Shown here one piece after another: positions 53,781 to 62,378 of a DNA stretch of 64,000 nucleotides (position 1 is its first letter; the number at the start of each line of letters is the position of its first letter). Location of the stretch: contig FMWZ01000008.1 of assembly GCA_900103495.1 (NCBI GenBank), positions 62,001 to 126,000 of the forward strand, in the 5' to 3' direction. Under the pieces are notes generated by a model. The model saw only the letters and a program-made list of their open reading frames with translations, had not been told where the DNA came from and ran no database searches. Both the position numbers and the translations under genes were made by a program. This DNA is from Lachnospiraceae bacterium G11 (GTDB lineage Bacteria > Bacillota > Clostridia > Lachnospirales > Lachnospiraceae).

Positions 53781-54617
53781 CTATCTTCCTTTAATCATAC
53801 CTATTACATGGAATATGGCAAAAACAGCAATATCCATCATGACGATTGTTGAGCCCACCGGCGTGGAAAAGATAATAGAAATAAGCATTCCACCCAGGGC
53901 GCAAACCACCGAAATAATTGCAGAGGTTATTACAACCCCCTTAAAACTCTTGATAAGTCTCATTGCAGACAGCGCCGGGAAAACAATAAGAGCTGAAATA
54001 AGCAATGAACCCACCAGATTCATTCCAAGGACAATGATTACAGATGTGATAATGGCAATCACATAATTGTATGCCTTGGATGATTGACCGGATGCGTCCA
54101 TAAAGGACTCATCAAAGGTAACCGCAAAAATCCTGTTATAAAACAGAATGAAAAACGCAATAACCAAAAGGGACAATATGCCGCAAAGCCAAACCTCGCT
54201 TGCCTTCAATGTAAGAATTGACATGGAGCCAAACAAAGTGCTGCACACATCCCCCGACACATTTGAGGAAACCGAGAAAACGTTTAATAACATGTAGCCA
54301 AAAGCCAAAGCTCCCACTGACATCATTGCTATAGCCGCATCTCCCTTAATCCTTGCCCTGCTTCCGGACTTAAGGAGAACTATTGCAGTCAACACCGTAA
54401 CGGGAAGCACCAGGAAGGTGTTGCTTGACAGGTGTAAAACCATAGCTATCGCCATTGCTCCAAAGGCCACGTGAGAAAGTCCGTCTCCGATAAATGAATA
54501 TCTCTTAAGAACCAGGGTCACTCCAATAAGTGAGGAACAAAGGGCAATCAGCACACCCACAATAACCGCATACCTTACAAAAGGAAAGCTGAAATACTTA
54601 ATCAAAGTCTCTATCAT
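53781..54617 (-). CDS. Metal ABC transporter permease (ZnuB/MntB type)
   Basis: The 278-residue membrane protein has 8-9 hydrophobic helices and the ABC-3 family pattern: the early GVTLVLKRYSFIGDGLSHVAFG (about residues 27-48), a DASGQSSKAYNY segment and the late LVGSLLISALIVFPALSAMRL. Such permeases carry Zn2+ or Mn2+ through the cytoplasmic membrane with a ZnuC-type ATPase. Its start overlaps the ATPase gene by 4 bp. No binding-protein gene of the usual kind follows. Confidence 0.92.
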   Translation of the reverse strand: MIETLIKYFSFPFVRYAVIVGVLIALCSSLIGVTLVLKRYSFIGDGLSHVAFGAMAIAMVLHLSSNTFLVLPVTVLTAIVLLKSGSRARIKGDAAIAMMSVGALAFGYMLLNVFSVSSNVSGDVCSTLFGSMSILTLKASEVWLCGILSLLVIAFFILFYNRIFAVTFDESFMDASGQSSKAYNYVIAIITSVIIVLGMNLVGSLLISALIVFPALSAMRLIKSFKGVVITSAIISVVCALGGMLISIIFSTPVGSTIVMMDIAVFAIFHVIGMIKGR

Positions 54618-55321
54618 TTCCTGCCCTCCTCTTCCTGCGTATTAAATCCCTCGGAGCTCTTAAGGTATTCATCAAGACTTCCAAAGAAAAATCCTTCATC
54701 CGAAAGGTGAAGAATCTTGTTGGCATATTTATATGCCGCATTCAAATCATGAGATATCATAATAACCGTTGTACCTTCTTTGTGAAGTTTCTCGGTCAGT
54801 TCATACATCTCCTCCGTTGCCAAAGGATCAAGCCCGCTTACAGGCTCATCAAGAAGCAGCAGTTTATCTGCGGCACAAAGAGCTCTTGCCAGGAGAACTC
54901 TCTGTTTTTGCCCTCCGGAAAGCTCCCTGAAACACTTCTTTCTAAGATTCTCTATTCCGAGTCTTTCTATATTGACTCTTGCAGTCTCCTTCTCCTTCTT
55001 GCCATAGAAAAAGCGGCTTCCCATATGGGGAAGGGTGCCTGAAAGTACAACCTCCTCAACAGAAGCCGGAAAATCCTTCTGGGCTTCCGTCTGCTGGGGC
55101 AGGTATCCAATCTTACACTTAGCCGCCTCATCATCAAAACGTACCTGGCCGGAAATGGGTTTGATAAGTCTTAATATGGTCTTCATAAGTGTGGACTTAC
55201 CGGCACCGTTCTCGCCCAGAATAAAAAGATAGTCTCCGCTTTCAAGAGAAAAATTCAAATTCTCCAAAATGGGGATTCCGTCATATCCAATTGATAAATT
55301 CTTTACTTCAATGTATGACAT
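54614..55321 (-). CDS. Metal ABC transporter ATP-binding protein (ZnuC/MntA type)
   Basis: The 235-residue ABC ATPase shows Walker A LGENGAGKSTLMK (about residues 35-47), a Q-loop in IGYLPQQTEAQKDFP, the signature RELSGGQKQRVLLARAL, Walker B LLLLDEPVSGLD and H-loop ISHDLNAAYKYA. The LPQ and DFP wording is typical of zinc/manganese ATPases. It is the first gene of a three-gene unit (ATPase, permease, lipoprotein). No Fur/Zur-type box was recognised upstream. The metal is not determined. Confidence 0.92.
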   Translation of the reverse strand: MSYIEVKNLSIGYDGIPILENLNFSLESGDYLFILGENGAGKSTLMKTILRLIKPISGQVRFDDEAAKCKIGYLPQQTEAQKDFPASVEEVVLSGTLPHMGSRFFYGKKEKETARVNIERLGIENLRKKCFRELSGGQKQRVLLARALCAADKLLLLDEPVSGLDPLATEEMYELTEKLHKEGTTVIMISHDLNAAYKYANKILHLSDEGFFFGSLDEYLKSSEGFNTQEEEGRK

Positions 55322-55413
55322 TCTTACTCCTTACCAATAATCCATACATTTATCTTTGCATCGCTCCTATTATATCCCCCTCATTCCAAAAATGCAACCC
55401 GATTGCAAATTTT

Positions 55414-55514
55414 AGGTGCAGAATGGGGAGGTGCAGAATGGGGACAGGCCCAACTTGCACATGAAACGTGCAAGTTGGGCCTGTCCCCATTCTGCACCTC
55501 CCCATTCTGCACCT
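55414..55514. repeat. 101-bp near-perfect palindrome, GGGGACAGGCCC family, copy 3
   Basis: Two perfect 47-base arms flank a 7-base loop (ATGAAAC). Each arm contains GGTGCAGAATGGGG twice, then ACAGGCCCAACTTGCAC, so the element looks like a nested or doubled version of the shorter palindromes at 40579 and 49037. It lies 3 bp past the histidine kinase stop codon and would form a very stable RNA hairpin in either strand. Confidence 0.9.
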
Positions 55515-55517
55515 TCC

Positions 55518-57866
55518 CTACAGAGTTTTCCTGATTTCATCAAGAAGGGATTTGTAGTTCTCAATCATCTCCTGATGATTTGCCTTCACATAATCCCAGT
55601 TCTCCTCAATGCAGGCATTCTCCAATGCCTTGGCCTTCTCCGAAAGAGGTACGGCACCAATGTAGAGGGATGTGGATTTTACCGCATGGACAAGAATTCT
55701 GTAATCATCCCAGTTTCCGGCTTCGTAGAATTTGATAATATCCTCCGTCTTATCTTCCTCTATGTAAGTCTCAAGAATGGATCTGTATGTATCTTCATCC
55801 AGACAGTAGGACAATCCCACTTCGGTATCAAGGAAATCAAGTTTATCCACCAGAGAGCCCTGCACAGGTTCTTCAAGCTTTCGCCGTCTCTCAGCCTTCT
55901 CAAACTCAATTTCTTCTCTGCTTACAAGTCTTACCTTCTCAGGAGGCAGGTACTTGGCAAGGCAGGCTTCCAGGGCCGGGCCCTGAACAGGTTTGGAAAG
56001 GTAATCATCAAATCCCCACTCAAGGTACTGCTCCTTCGCTCCCACAACAGCATTTGCGGTTAAGGCTATGACAGGAGCGTCCTTACTTAGATTGTCCTGG
56101 GTTTTCTTTAATATCCAAAGAGTTTCCACCCCATCCATATCAGGCATCATGTGATCCATCAGAATGAGGTCGTACTTCTTATGCATTACAGCTTCCAGGC
56201 AGGCTCCGCCACTGCCGGCGGTATCAACCTGAACCTTTGTCTGCTTAAGAAGTCCGATTATAACTTCAAGATTGACCTTTATATCATCCACCACAAGTAT
56301 CTTCGCATCCGGTGCAACAAAGGATTCGTGATATTCATCGGTATGATAGATACTGTTCCTGATGCTTTCCGCGAAGTCACCCATGTGGTCCCTGTTAAGA
56401 ATCTTCTGAGGAATTCGTACCGTGAAGACGGAACCTCTTCCATAGGTGCTTCTGACATCAATGGTGCCCTTCATCAAATCCACAAGGCTCTTGGTGATTG
56501 TCAATCCAAGGCCTGTACCTTCGACGCTCTTATTCTTATTCATGTCAAACCTTGCAAAGCTGTCAAAGAGTTTGGGAATATCTCCCTCCTTTATGCCCAT
56601 TCCCGTGTCTTCGACGCTCATAACAAGAATCATGTTATCCTCGTCCACCGGCTGCCATCCGAATACCACCCTTACCATTCCTTCTTCGGTGTACTTTATG
56701 GCATTGGTCATAATGTTGGTAAGAACCTGTCTGATTCGCGTTTCATCTCCACTAAGCTCCGATGGAATGGTGGGATCATTTTCAATTACCAGATCCAGTT
56801 CCTTCTTTTCTGCTCTTTGATGAAGAAGGTTATAGGTGTCGTTTATAATGGAAGCCAGTTCGTATCTGCTGTCAATCAGCTCGATACGCCCTGCCTGTAT
56901 CTTTGACAGATCCAGGATGTCATTTATAAGGGAAAGCAGAGCCTGCCCCGCATTCTTTATGCTGGAGGCATAGTTTATTATGGATTCCTCCTTGCTCTCC
57001 CTAAGAATCATCTCATCCATGCCAAGGACGGCATTGATGGGAGTTCTGATTTCATGGGACATATTGGCAAGGAATGAATCCTTGGCTCTGTTTGCCTTGG
57101 TAAGTTCATCAACCTTGGCATCCTCTTTCATGGTATAGCCTACGAATTTGGCCACTGAAAGGAGAAGGATAATGGCTGAAATCAAAGACAGAATTATTCC
57201 GCTTCCGGTTATCACAGAAACCATGTAGATATTCTGAGCCACCGCTTCGGAAATTACTTCTGTTTTTTTACCTGTGAAAACGCTGCCCACAACATTTCTT
57301 TCGCTGTCAAAAACAGGCATGTAATATCCGAAGTACTCTTCGTTATCTATATACAGGCTTTGTATATAACACTCAGTCTGGTTCTTATATACGTTCTCAT
57401 AAACGTAGTCCGGAATCGGAAGCAACTCAATGCGTCTGCCAATGCTGTTTCTCAATGAAGTAACAATAAGTCTGTCTCCATAGTACATTGCAGAATATAC
57501 TTCCCCTTCCTCAGCCAGGGAATCAAAAAGCTTATAGTTATTGTTAATAACAAAAGTGCCCTTGATGATATTTCCGGACTTCAAGGGTATGAAATCATCG
57601 CTGCTCATAACGTTATACGAACTTATGATAACAAGAGCGGTACTCTTTAGCTCATTTTTGACCTCATCAGACATGGTCTTGTTAACAGTTCGGTAACTGG
57701 CAAGTATGGTCAAAGAGCCCATGATAAGTACAGGGATAAGCGCAAGGATAATTACCTTGATGAGAAGCTTAATCCCTCGATTTCCATACTTTCTTCCCTC
57801 CAGCAACAGCCCCAGGGAAAAATCGTTATTTTCTACTTTTTCTTTGCTTTTCTTTTCTGTATCCAT
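55518..57866 (-). CDS. Hybrid sensor histidine kinase with receiver and HPt domains
   Basis: A 782-residue multidomain phosphorelay protein. Two membrane helices (about residues 34-58 and 212-240) bracket an extracytoplasmic Cache-like sensor (about 60-210). HisKA follows with phospho-acceptor H271 (NMSHEIRTP), HATPase with VEDTGMGI and EGTGLGL (about 418-456), and a receiver with acceptor D571 and K625. A C-terminal HPt domain has H727 (HAVKSTSLYIGA). No output domain is present, so the signal would pass to a separate response regulator not in this window. It starts 9 bp after a solute-binding lipoprotein gene, which may supply its ligand. Confidence 0.93.
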   Translation of the reverse strand: MDTEKKSKEKVENNDFSLGLLLEGRKYGNRGIKLLIKVIILALIPVLIMGSLTILASYRTVNKTMSDEVKNELKSTALVIISSYNVMSSDDFIPLKSGNIIKGTFVINNNYKLFDSLAEEGEVYSAMYYGDRLIVTSLRNSIGRRIELLPIPDYVYENVYKNQTECYIQSLYIDNEEYFGYYMPVFDSERNVVGSVFTGKKTEVISEAVAQNIYMVSVITGSGIILSLISAIILLLSVAKFVGYTMKEDAKVDELTKANRAKDSFLANMSHEIRTPINAVLGMDEMILRESKEESIINYASSIKNAGQALLSLINDILDLSKIQAGRIELIDSRYELASIINDTYNLLHQRAEKKELDLVIENDPTIPSELSGDETRIRQVLTNIMTNAIKYTEEGMVRVVFGWQPVDEDNMILVMSVEDTGMGIKEGDIPKLFDSFARFDMNKNKSVEGTGLGLTITKSLVDLMKGTIDVRSTYGRGSVFTVRIPQKILNRDHMGDFAESIRNSIYHTDEYHESFVAPDAKILVVDDIKVNLEVIIGLLKQTKVQVDTAGSGGACLEAVMHKKYDLILMDHMMPDMDGVETLWILKKTQDNLSKDAPVIALTANAVVGAKEQYLEWGFDDYLSKPVQGPALEACLAKYLPPEKVRLVSREEIEFEKAERRRKLEEPVQGSLVDKLDFLDTEVGLSYCLDEDTYRSILETYIEEDKTEDIIKFYEAGNWDDYRILVHAVKSTSLYIGAVPLSEKAKALENACIEENWDYVKANHQEMIENYKSLLDEIRKTL

Positions 57867-57875
57867 AACCTCATC

Positions 57876-59672
57876 CTAATCTATCAAGTAGGAGTAAATA
57901 TTGGACTGCACCTTGTAGTACGCTTCTATTCTGCACCAATCCACCACTTCCTTATATCCGGCCTTAAGCGCAGATGTCTGCATATCTTTTATTACTTCAT
58001 TAAATTCCTCTTCACTTTCCGCATATATTGCATTCCAGCTTCCCTCTTTAAGGATATAGCTGAGCTTTGTGTAGGAAGAAGTAAGTTCCTCCGGCAATTC
58101 ATGCATTACATATGCATCCGGGGCAAGAACATAAAAGTTTGATTGACCAAGATACTCAGCCTCATTCTCCACTTCATGTTCTTCCAGCCATTCATTCTCT
58201 ATCTTGTAATTTAACTGATTACTCTTCATGTTAATCCAGGTCAAAACGTTGTATTTTTGTCCGTTGGATTCAGAGATTGCAGTATCTCTGGACCAGATGT
58301 TGAATCCAAAATACGGTGCTCCATCACTGTATGAACCAAGGAAACCACTGCTCATATCAAACTGGTAATTTGGGTGATACAGGGCCTCAAATCCGGGGTT
58401 AAGTAACACCGTGTTTCCATCTACATCGTAATCCCAGCAGACACCCTTGGGGCCGTAATAGGAAGTCAAGGCTCCGTCCGGCGAAGCCATCCAGTCAAGT
58501 ATGGCCATGCAAAGCTCCGGATACTCTGTGTCCTTTCCTATACACCATACCTGGTCCTCTCCTACCGTCTTAAGTCCTCTTACCAGATTGACCTGATTTT
58601 TAAAGGTCAAAGGGGCCATCATTTTCTCGTCCGCCAGATGTTCAATTGTATTGTAGGCATCGTATCCAAGTTCGGAATTGACACAAAACAGGTTCTGTCC
58701 ATCTGCGTAGGAATCATATACCATTTTATAGGACATCTCCTTGGATCTTGGATTAATAAGGCCCGCCCTGTACATCTTATTGTAGAACTCAAGACATTGG
58801 ATATACTCACTGTCATCATCCAATGCCCCGGAGAATGTTCTGTACCTGGGATTAAAGAATCCAACATAAAAATCTTCGTATCCAAAAAAAGCTTTTACGG
58901 CATCCGAAACGCTGGAATTTAATACATCCTCCTGACCGCTGTACAAGGTTGCACCATAGATTTCCTTGCCTGAGTCAGACACTCCGGCCCGATCTTTGAT
59001 CACGCTGAGAATGTTAATATAATCATCCATTTCCTCAGGGTCTTCCAGGTTAAATCTTCTGTACAAATCCCATCTGATATCGGGATGATACTGAAATTCC
59101 GCATATTCGCCGTCTTTGTACGCAACCTCATCGGGTATACCGTAAAGTTTTCCATCCGTCTCCCTTTTGCTTGCGTATATGGCAACTTTCATGGTTGAGC
59201 CAATGTTTGTCCCGTATTTTGAGAACAACCCATCTTCTTCCAGATTTCTGACCAAGCCTCTGTCAATGCAATCCTTTAACCTGTCATGTGATTTAAGCAA
59301 CACAAAATCCCAATCACAGCGACCGGCCTTGGCACTTTGGTAATAATCGCCGTCATTGGTATTCACAAATTCCAGTTCAACATTAAAAAGGTCCTTCACT
59401 ATCTGACCGAACCAGCCCTCTTGCACTCCTCTTTTTTTGTTTAGCTCGTTATAGACTTTAAGAGTAACGGTCTCTTCGGGAATAATTGCCATAACCTCTT
59501 CTCTTAGAGGTTTATATGGGGCATATATGTCACCTGCAGGTTTTTCATCCTCGTCTGTTTCCACCGAGTACAGGTATATGCTTTTTCCTGAGGAATCACC
59601 GCATCCGCTGACAAAAAGAAAGGCAGCACAAAAAACTAAAGACAGGCATCTTTTTACAAAGTCATTCTTCAT
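57876..59672 (-). CDS. Extracellular solute-binding lipoprotein
   Basis: A 598-residue ABC-type family 1 binding protein. The signal peptide ends in lipobox VSGC (Cys at about residue 24). The mature part has a sugar/oligosaccharide-binder look: YNELNKKRGVQEGWFGQIVKDLF near the N-terminus, MAILDWMASPDGALTSYYGPKG and WINMKSNQLNYKIENEW in the C-terminal half, with many Trp, Tyr and Asn. No permease or ATPase genes are adjacent; the only partner is the hybrid kinase 9 bp downstream. A sensory role (ligand presentation to the kinase) is therefore as likely as uptake. An AGGAG site precedes the start, and a TTGAAT-18-TATTAT promoter is possible upstream. Confidence 0.85.
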   Translation of the reverse strand: MKNDFVKRCLSLVFCAAFLFVSGCGDSSGKSIYLYSVETDEDEKPAGDIYAPYKPLREEVMAIIPEETVTLKVYNELNKKRGVQEGWFGQIVKDLFNVELEFVNTNDGDYYQSAKAGRCDWDFVLLKSHDRLKDCIDRGLVRNLEEDGLFSKYGTNIGSTMKVAIYASKRETDGKLYGIPDEVAYKDGEYAEFQYHPDIRWDLYRRFNLEDPEEMDDYINILSVIKDRAGVSDSGKEIYGATLYSGQEDVLNSSVSDAVKAFFGYEDFYVGFFNPRYRTFSGALDDDSEYIQCLEFYNKMYRAGLINPRSKEMSYKMVYDSYADGQNLFCVNSELGYDAYNTIEHLADEKMMAPLTFKNQVNLVRGLKTVGEDQVWCIGKDTEYPELCMAILDWMASPDGALTSYYGPKGVCWDYDVDGNTVLLNPGFEALYHPNYQFDMSSGFLGSYSDGAPYFGFNIWSRDTAISESNGQKYNVLTWINMKSNQLNYKIENEWLEEHEVENEAEYLGQSNFYVLAPDAYVMHELPEELTSSYTKLSYILKEGSWNAIYAESEEEFNEVIKDMQTSALKAGYKEVVDWCRIEAYYKVQSNIYSYLID

Positions 59673-59804
59673 ATTTCAGCTCCTGTCAATATATATTCTA
59701 TAATAACATTAATTTGTCGCAAAATTCAATACTTTTTTGTTTTCTTTCTGTTTTAACACGAAAATTTGTATAAATTTGTCAGGCAGAAATTGAGCAAAAA
59801 ATAA

Positions 59805-59846
59805 ACACTATGTAGTATTGAAAACCACATAGTGTCGTGTTATCAT
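59805..59846 (+). promoter_or_regulatory. Promoter with inverted repeat ahead of the hemolysin III gene
   Basis: TTGAAA (59818-59823), 17 bases, TATCAT (59841-59846). The -35 lies in the loop of an inverted repeat ACACTATGT / ACATAGTGT (59805-59813 and 59827-59835), a layout fitting a repressor operator. The start codon is 31 bp past the -10. Confidence 0.55.
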
Positions 59847-59877
59847 AACAATATAGCATTTTAAAGGAAGTGACAAC

Positions 59878-60552
59878 ATGACAAGAACAAAACTGGCTGA
59901 CCGTATTCTCCCCAACTACACCAAAGGTGAAGAGGCCGCCAACATGATTACACACATTGTGGGCGCCGTATTCGGAATCGTCGCCCTGGTTATATGCGTG
60001 GTCCTCTCTGTCCGAAACCATGACGCATTTTACGTGGTTGGAAGTGCCATCTACGGAGCATCTCTTATAGTGCTTTACACCATGTCAAGCGTCTACCACG
60101 GACTGAAGCCCAACATGGGAAAGCGTGTCATGCAGGTAATCGACCACTGCACCATATATTTCCTTATAGGGGGAACCTACACTCCCATCGTTCTCGGTCC
60201 CTTAAGAGAATTATCGCCCGGCTGGGGATGGACCATCTTCGGAGTCGTATGGGGTCTGGCAATCTTCTCCGCTGTGCTTACCGCCATCGACCTTAAGAAG
60301 TTCGCCATCATCTCCATGGCAGGCTACATCGGAATAGGCTGGTGCATCATCATCGCCATCAAACCCACCATACAGGCCATCACCATTAACGGATTCTACT
60401 GGGTTCTGGCAGGAGGCCTTGCCTACACCGTGGGCGCCATCCTCTACGGCCTCGGCAAGAAGCACCGCTACATGCACTCCGTCTTCCACGTGTTCGTCCT
60501 TGCCGGCACCGCCCTCCAGTTCATCGCAATCCTCAAGTATGTAGTAGCATGA
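59878..60552 (+). CDS. Hemolysin III family membrane protein (YqfA-like)
   Basis: The 224-residue protein has seven predicted membrane helices and the PAQR/HlyIII pattern. It begins NYTKGEEAANMITHIVGAVFG (conserved E and H), continues with SSVYHGLKPNMGKRVMQVIDHCTIYFLIGGTYTPI (conserved S, H, D and H), and ends near KKHRYMHSVFHVFVLAG with two conserved His. These His and Asp residues form the metal site of the superfamily. The role in bacteria is unsettled, with membrane fluidity among the suggestions; direct hemolysis is not implied. Codon use looks richer in C-ending codons than neighbouring genes, suggesting high expression or a different origin. AAGGAAG site upstream. Confidence 0.9.
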   Translation: MTRTKLADRILPNYTKGEEAANMITHIVGAVFGIVALVICVVLSVRNHDAFYVVGSAIYGASLIVLYTMSSVYHGLKPNMGKRVMQVIDHCTIYFLIGGTYTPIVLGPLRELSPGWGWTIFGVVWGLAIFSAVLTAIDLKKFAIISMAGYIGIGWCIIIAIKPTIQAITINGFYWVLAGGLAYTVGAILYGLGKKHRYMHSVFHVFVLAGTALQFIAILKYVVA

Positions 60553-60573
60553 CCTGCTTTACCGCAATTATTC

Positions 60574-60714
60574 GGCAGGTACATAATTACATCACACGGT
60601 AGACACGTTTGCACTTAGATCTCGCACGTAACGGTACATAAGGTGCTAAAATACAGCACCTAAGTACCGACGGCTCGATAAAGTCTACCTTAGTGATATA
60701 ATTATGTACCTGCC
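60574..60714. repeat. Structured palindromic element, copy E2
   Basis: A 141-bp element with outer arms GGCAGGTACATAATTA / TAATTATGTACCTGCC (16 bp perfect). A single T-G/C-A position and ATCAC / GTGAT follow, around a 98-nt core (60595-60692, read on the minus strand). The core matches that of E1 with 9 differences. Two pairs of these are compensatory: GGCAGAC/GTCTGCC in E1 is GGTAGAC/GTCTACC here, and GGTGCC/GGCACC is GGTGCT/AGCACC. It lies in the 365-bp gap between the convergent hemolysin III and carboxypeptidase genes. Confidence 0.85.
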
Positions 60715-60763
60715 TTACATTTTTAAAGCAAGTTCTGCAAGTCCTAAAGCAATCGCAAAACGA

Positions 60764-60903
60764 AAAGGCAGGCATATACTATTTGTTTCAGAGACCCTCT
60801 GAGGACGTCCCCACTTAGCGAGGTTTCTCACGAGCTTAGTGGGGCTACGTTCCGAAGCGGAGCGGAAGCGCGTCTCAGAAATAAATAGTATATGCCTGCC
60901 TTT
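60764..60903. repeat. Structured palindromic element of a second family, E3
   Basis: A 140-bp element with perfect 21-base outer arms (left arm from 60764, right arm ending at 60903; both contain GGCAGGCATATACTA or its complement). An inner pairing GAGAC / GTCTC follows. Internal hairpins are CCCCACTTAGC / GCTTAGTGGGG and TTCCG / CGGAA. The core differs from E1/E2. It lies 14 bp past the carboxypeptidase stop codon; TTTT follows on the minus strand, so it can also serve as a terminator. Between E2 and E3 lie 49 bp with nothing recognisable. Confidence 0.8.
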
Positions 60904-60917
60904 GACCCGTTAGGCGT

Positions 60918-62378
60918 TTAGTTTAACTTGCGATCAGCCGTCTTTAGGACTGCCTGCACCAGTTCCTCGGCGGTCTGGGGCTTAGTGGAGTCCTTGGGTG
61001 AGAAGGTGCGTCCCTTGGTGAGGACGTCCGTGCCGTAGTCCAAGAGGATTTCGGACACGAAGCTTCTAAGGACGTTGCTTTCGGCTCCGAAGACAAGGGA
61101 GACAAGAATGTGGTCACCATCGCCGCAGGTGACATCCTTTGCGGAGATAAGGCAGCACATGGCGCCGTTGGTTGTGCCGGTCTTGAGTCCGATGGTTCCC
61201 TTCACGTTGTAGATAAGGGGGTTGGTATTTCTGGCCAGGAATCCCATGGAGGGAAGGCTGGCTTCTTTCATGGATGTTATTTCTGTAACCTGAGGGTAAA
61301 CAGCAAGAAGATATTTTACAAGAGTAAACATGTCATTTGCTGTGGATCTGTTCTGGACCTTGGCGGTAACCACATCATCGGTATATGTGGGAAGCCCGTT
61401 GGAGTTATAGAATCTGGTTGACTCACTCAGTCCGAGGCTTTCCGCTTTGGCATTCATAAGCTTAACAAATTCGGTCTCGGTGCCGGCCACATACTCAGCC
61501 AGGGCCATTGCACACTCATTGCTGGAAGCCAAAAGCATTCCCTTTATCAGTTCATTAACGTTGGTCTCAAGGTCGGTATCAAGTCTTACTACTCCGTCTT
61601 CCCCATACGAGAGTCTGGAAACCGCATCAGAAATATATACCGTATCATACATTCCTATCTTCCCTTCAGATATGGCATCCATAACAAGAAGATAGGTCAT
61701 AAGCTTTGATGTGCTGGCTATAAGCACCGTTCTGTCAGGCTCATATTCGTAGAGAATTTCTCCTGTGGTGGCATCCGCAAGAAGACAGCTTCTGCTGGCC
61801 ATAAAGAATTCATCTTCCTCAAGTTCATCCATATTGACAGAGAACTCCTCAGAAGTATCCACGTAAAGCTCATCATTGTCGAAAGTCATCTTGGTGTCCA
61901 ACATCAGTGCCAGCTCCGGCACGTTGATAAAGCAGTCATAGACTCCATCGGTCACACTGCCAACCAAAGTGAATCTCTTAAGTTCCACATCATCCATAAA
62001 CATGGGAGTAGTCTTAAGATTGAAATTGTAGGTAAAATCAGCCTCCATGACCTCCTCGTCAAAGGGCTCGTTTTCACCGCCTCTTGCTCCATATGGAATT
62101 CCGGTATTTATAATAATTTCGCTCTTTGAAACAGAAACGTCAAACTGCTTTTCTGTTCCCGAAAGGGCTGCGGCCATATCTCTCAAAGAAACATAGGTGT
62201 TGTTGGTGTATGTAACATTTAAAAGCTTAACGGTGTACGTTCTGCCGTTTACGTGAAGCTGCCCATTTTCGGGAGCCTCCTGCTCCCCCTGGGCACGTAC
62301 CACACCCTGAGGTATAAGCCATGCGCAAATAACTAATGGTATTAGCGAAAAACATAATAATCTCCTGAATCTATTCAT
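60918..62378 (-). CDS. Serine-type D-Ala-D-Ala carboxypeptidase (DacF-like)
   Basis: The 486-residue protein has a signal peptide (to about residue 29, ending VVRAQG), then a stalk domain like the copper amine oxidase N-terminal/'stalk' module with YVSLRDMAAALSG (about residues 62-74). A peptidase S11 domain follows with the three penicillin-binding motifs: STSK at 222-225, SSN at 285-287 and KTG at 399-401. It trims pentapeptide stems outside the membrane. No C-terminal amphipathic PBP5-type anchor is obvious. The ATG at 62376-62378 is chosen (GGAGGGCGAAGG upstream); it overlaps the preceding gene by 8 bp. A longer frame to 62420 lacks support. Confidence 0.9.
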   Translation of the reverse strand: MNRFRRLLCFSLIPLVICAWLIPQGVVRAQGEQEAPENGQLHVNGRTYTVKLLNVTYTNNTYVSLRDMAAALSGTEKQFDVSVSKSEIIINTGIPYGARGGENEPFDEEVMEADFTYNFNLKTTPMFMDDVELKRFTLVGSVTDGVYDCFINVPELALMLDTKMTFDNDELYVDTSEEFSVNMDELEEDEFFMASRSCLLADATTGEILYEYEPDRTVLIASTSKLMTYLLVMDAISEGKIGMYDTVYISDAVSRLSYGEDGVVRLDTDLETNVNELIKGMLLASSNECAMALAEYVAGTETEFVKLMNAKAESLGLSESTRFYNSNGLPTYTDDVVTAKVQNRSTANDMFTLVKYLLAVYPQVTEITSMKEASLPSMGFLARNTNPLIYNVKGTIGLKTGTTNGAMCCLISAKDVTCGDGDHILVSLVFGAESNVLRSFVSEILLDYGTDVLTKGRTFSPKDSTKPQTAEELVQAVLKTADRKLN

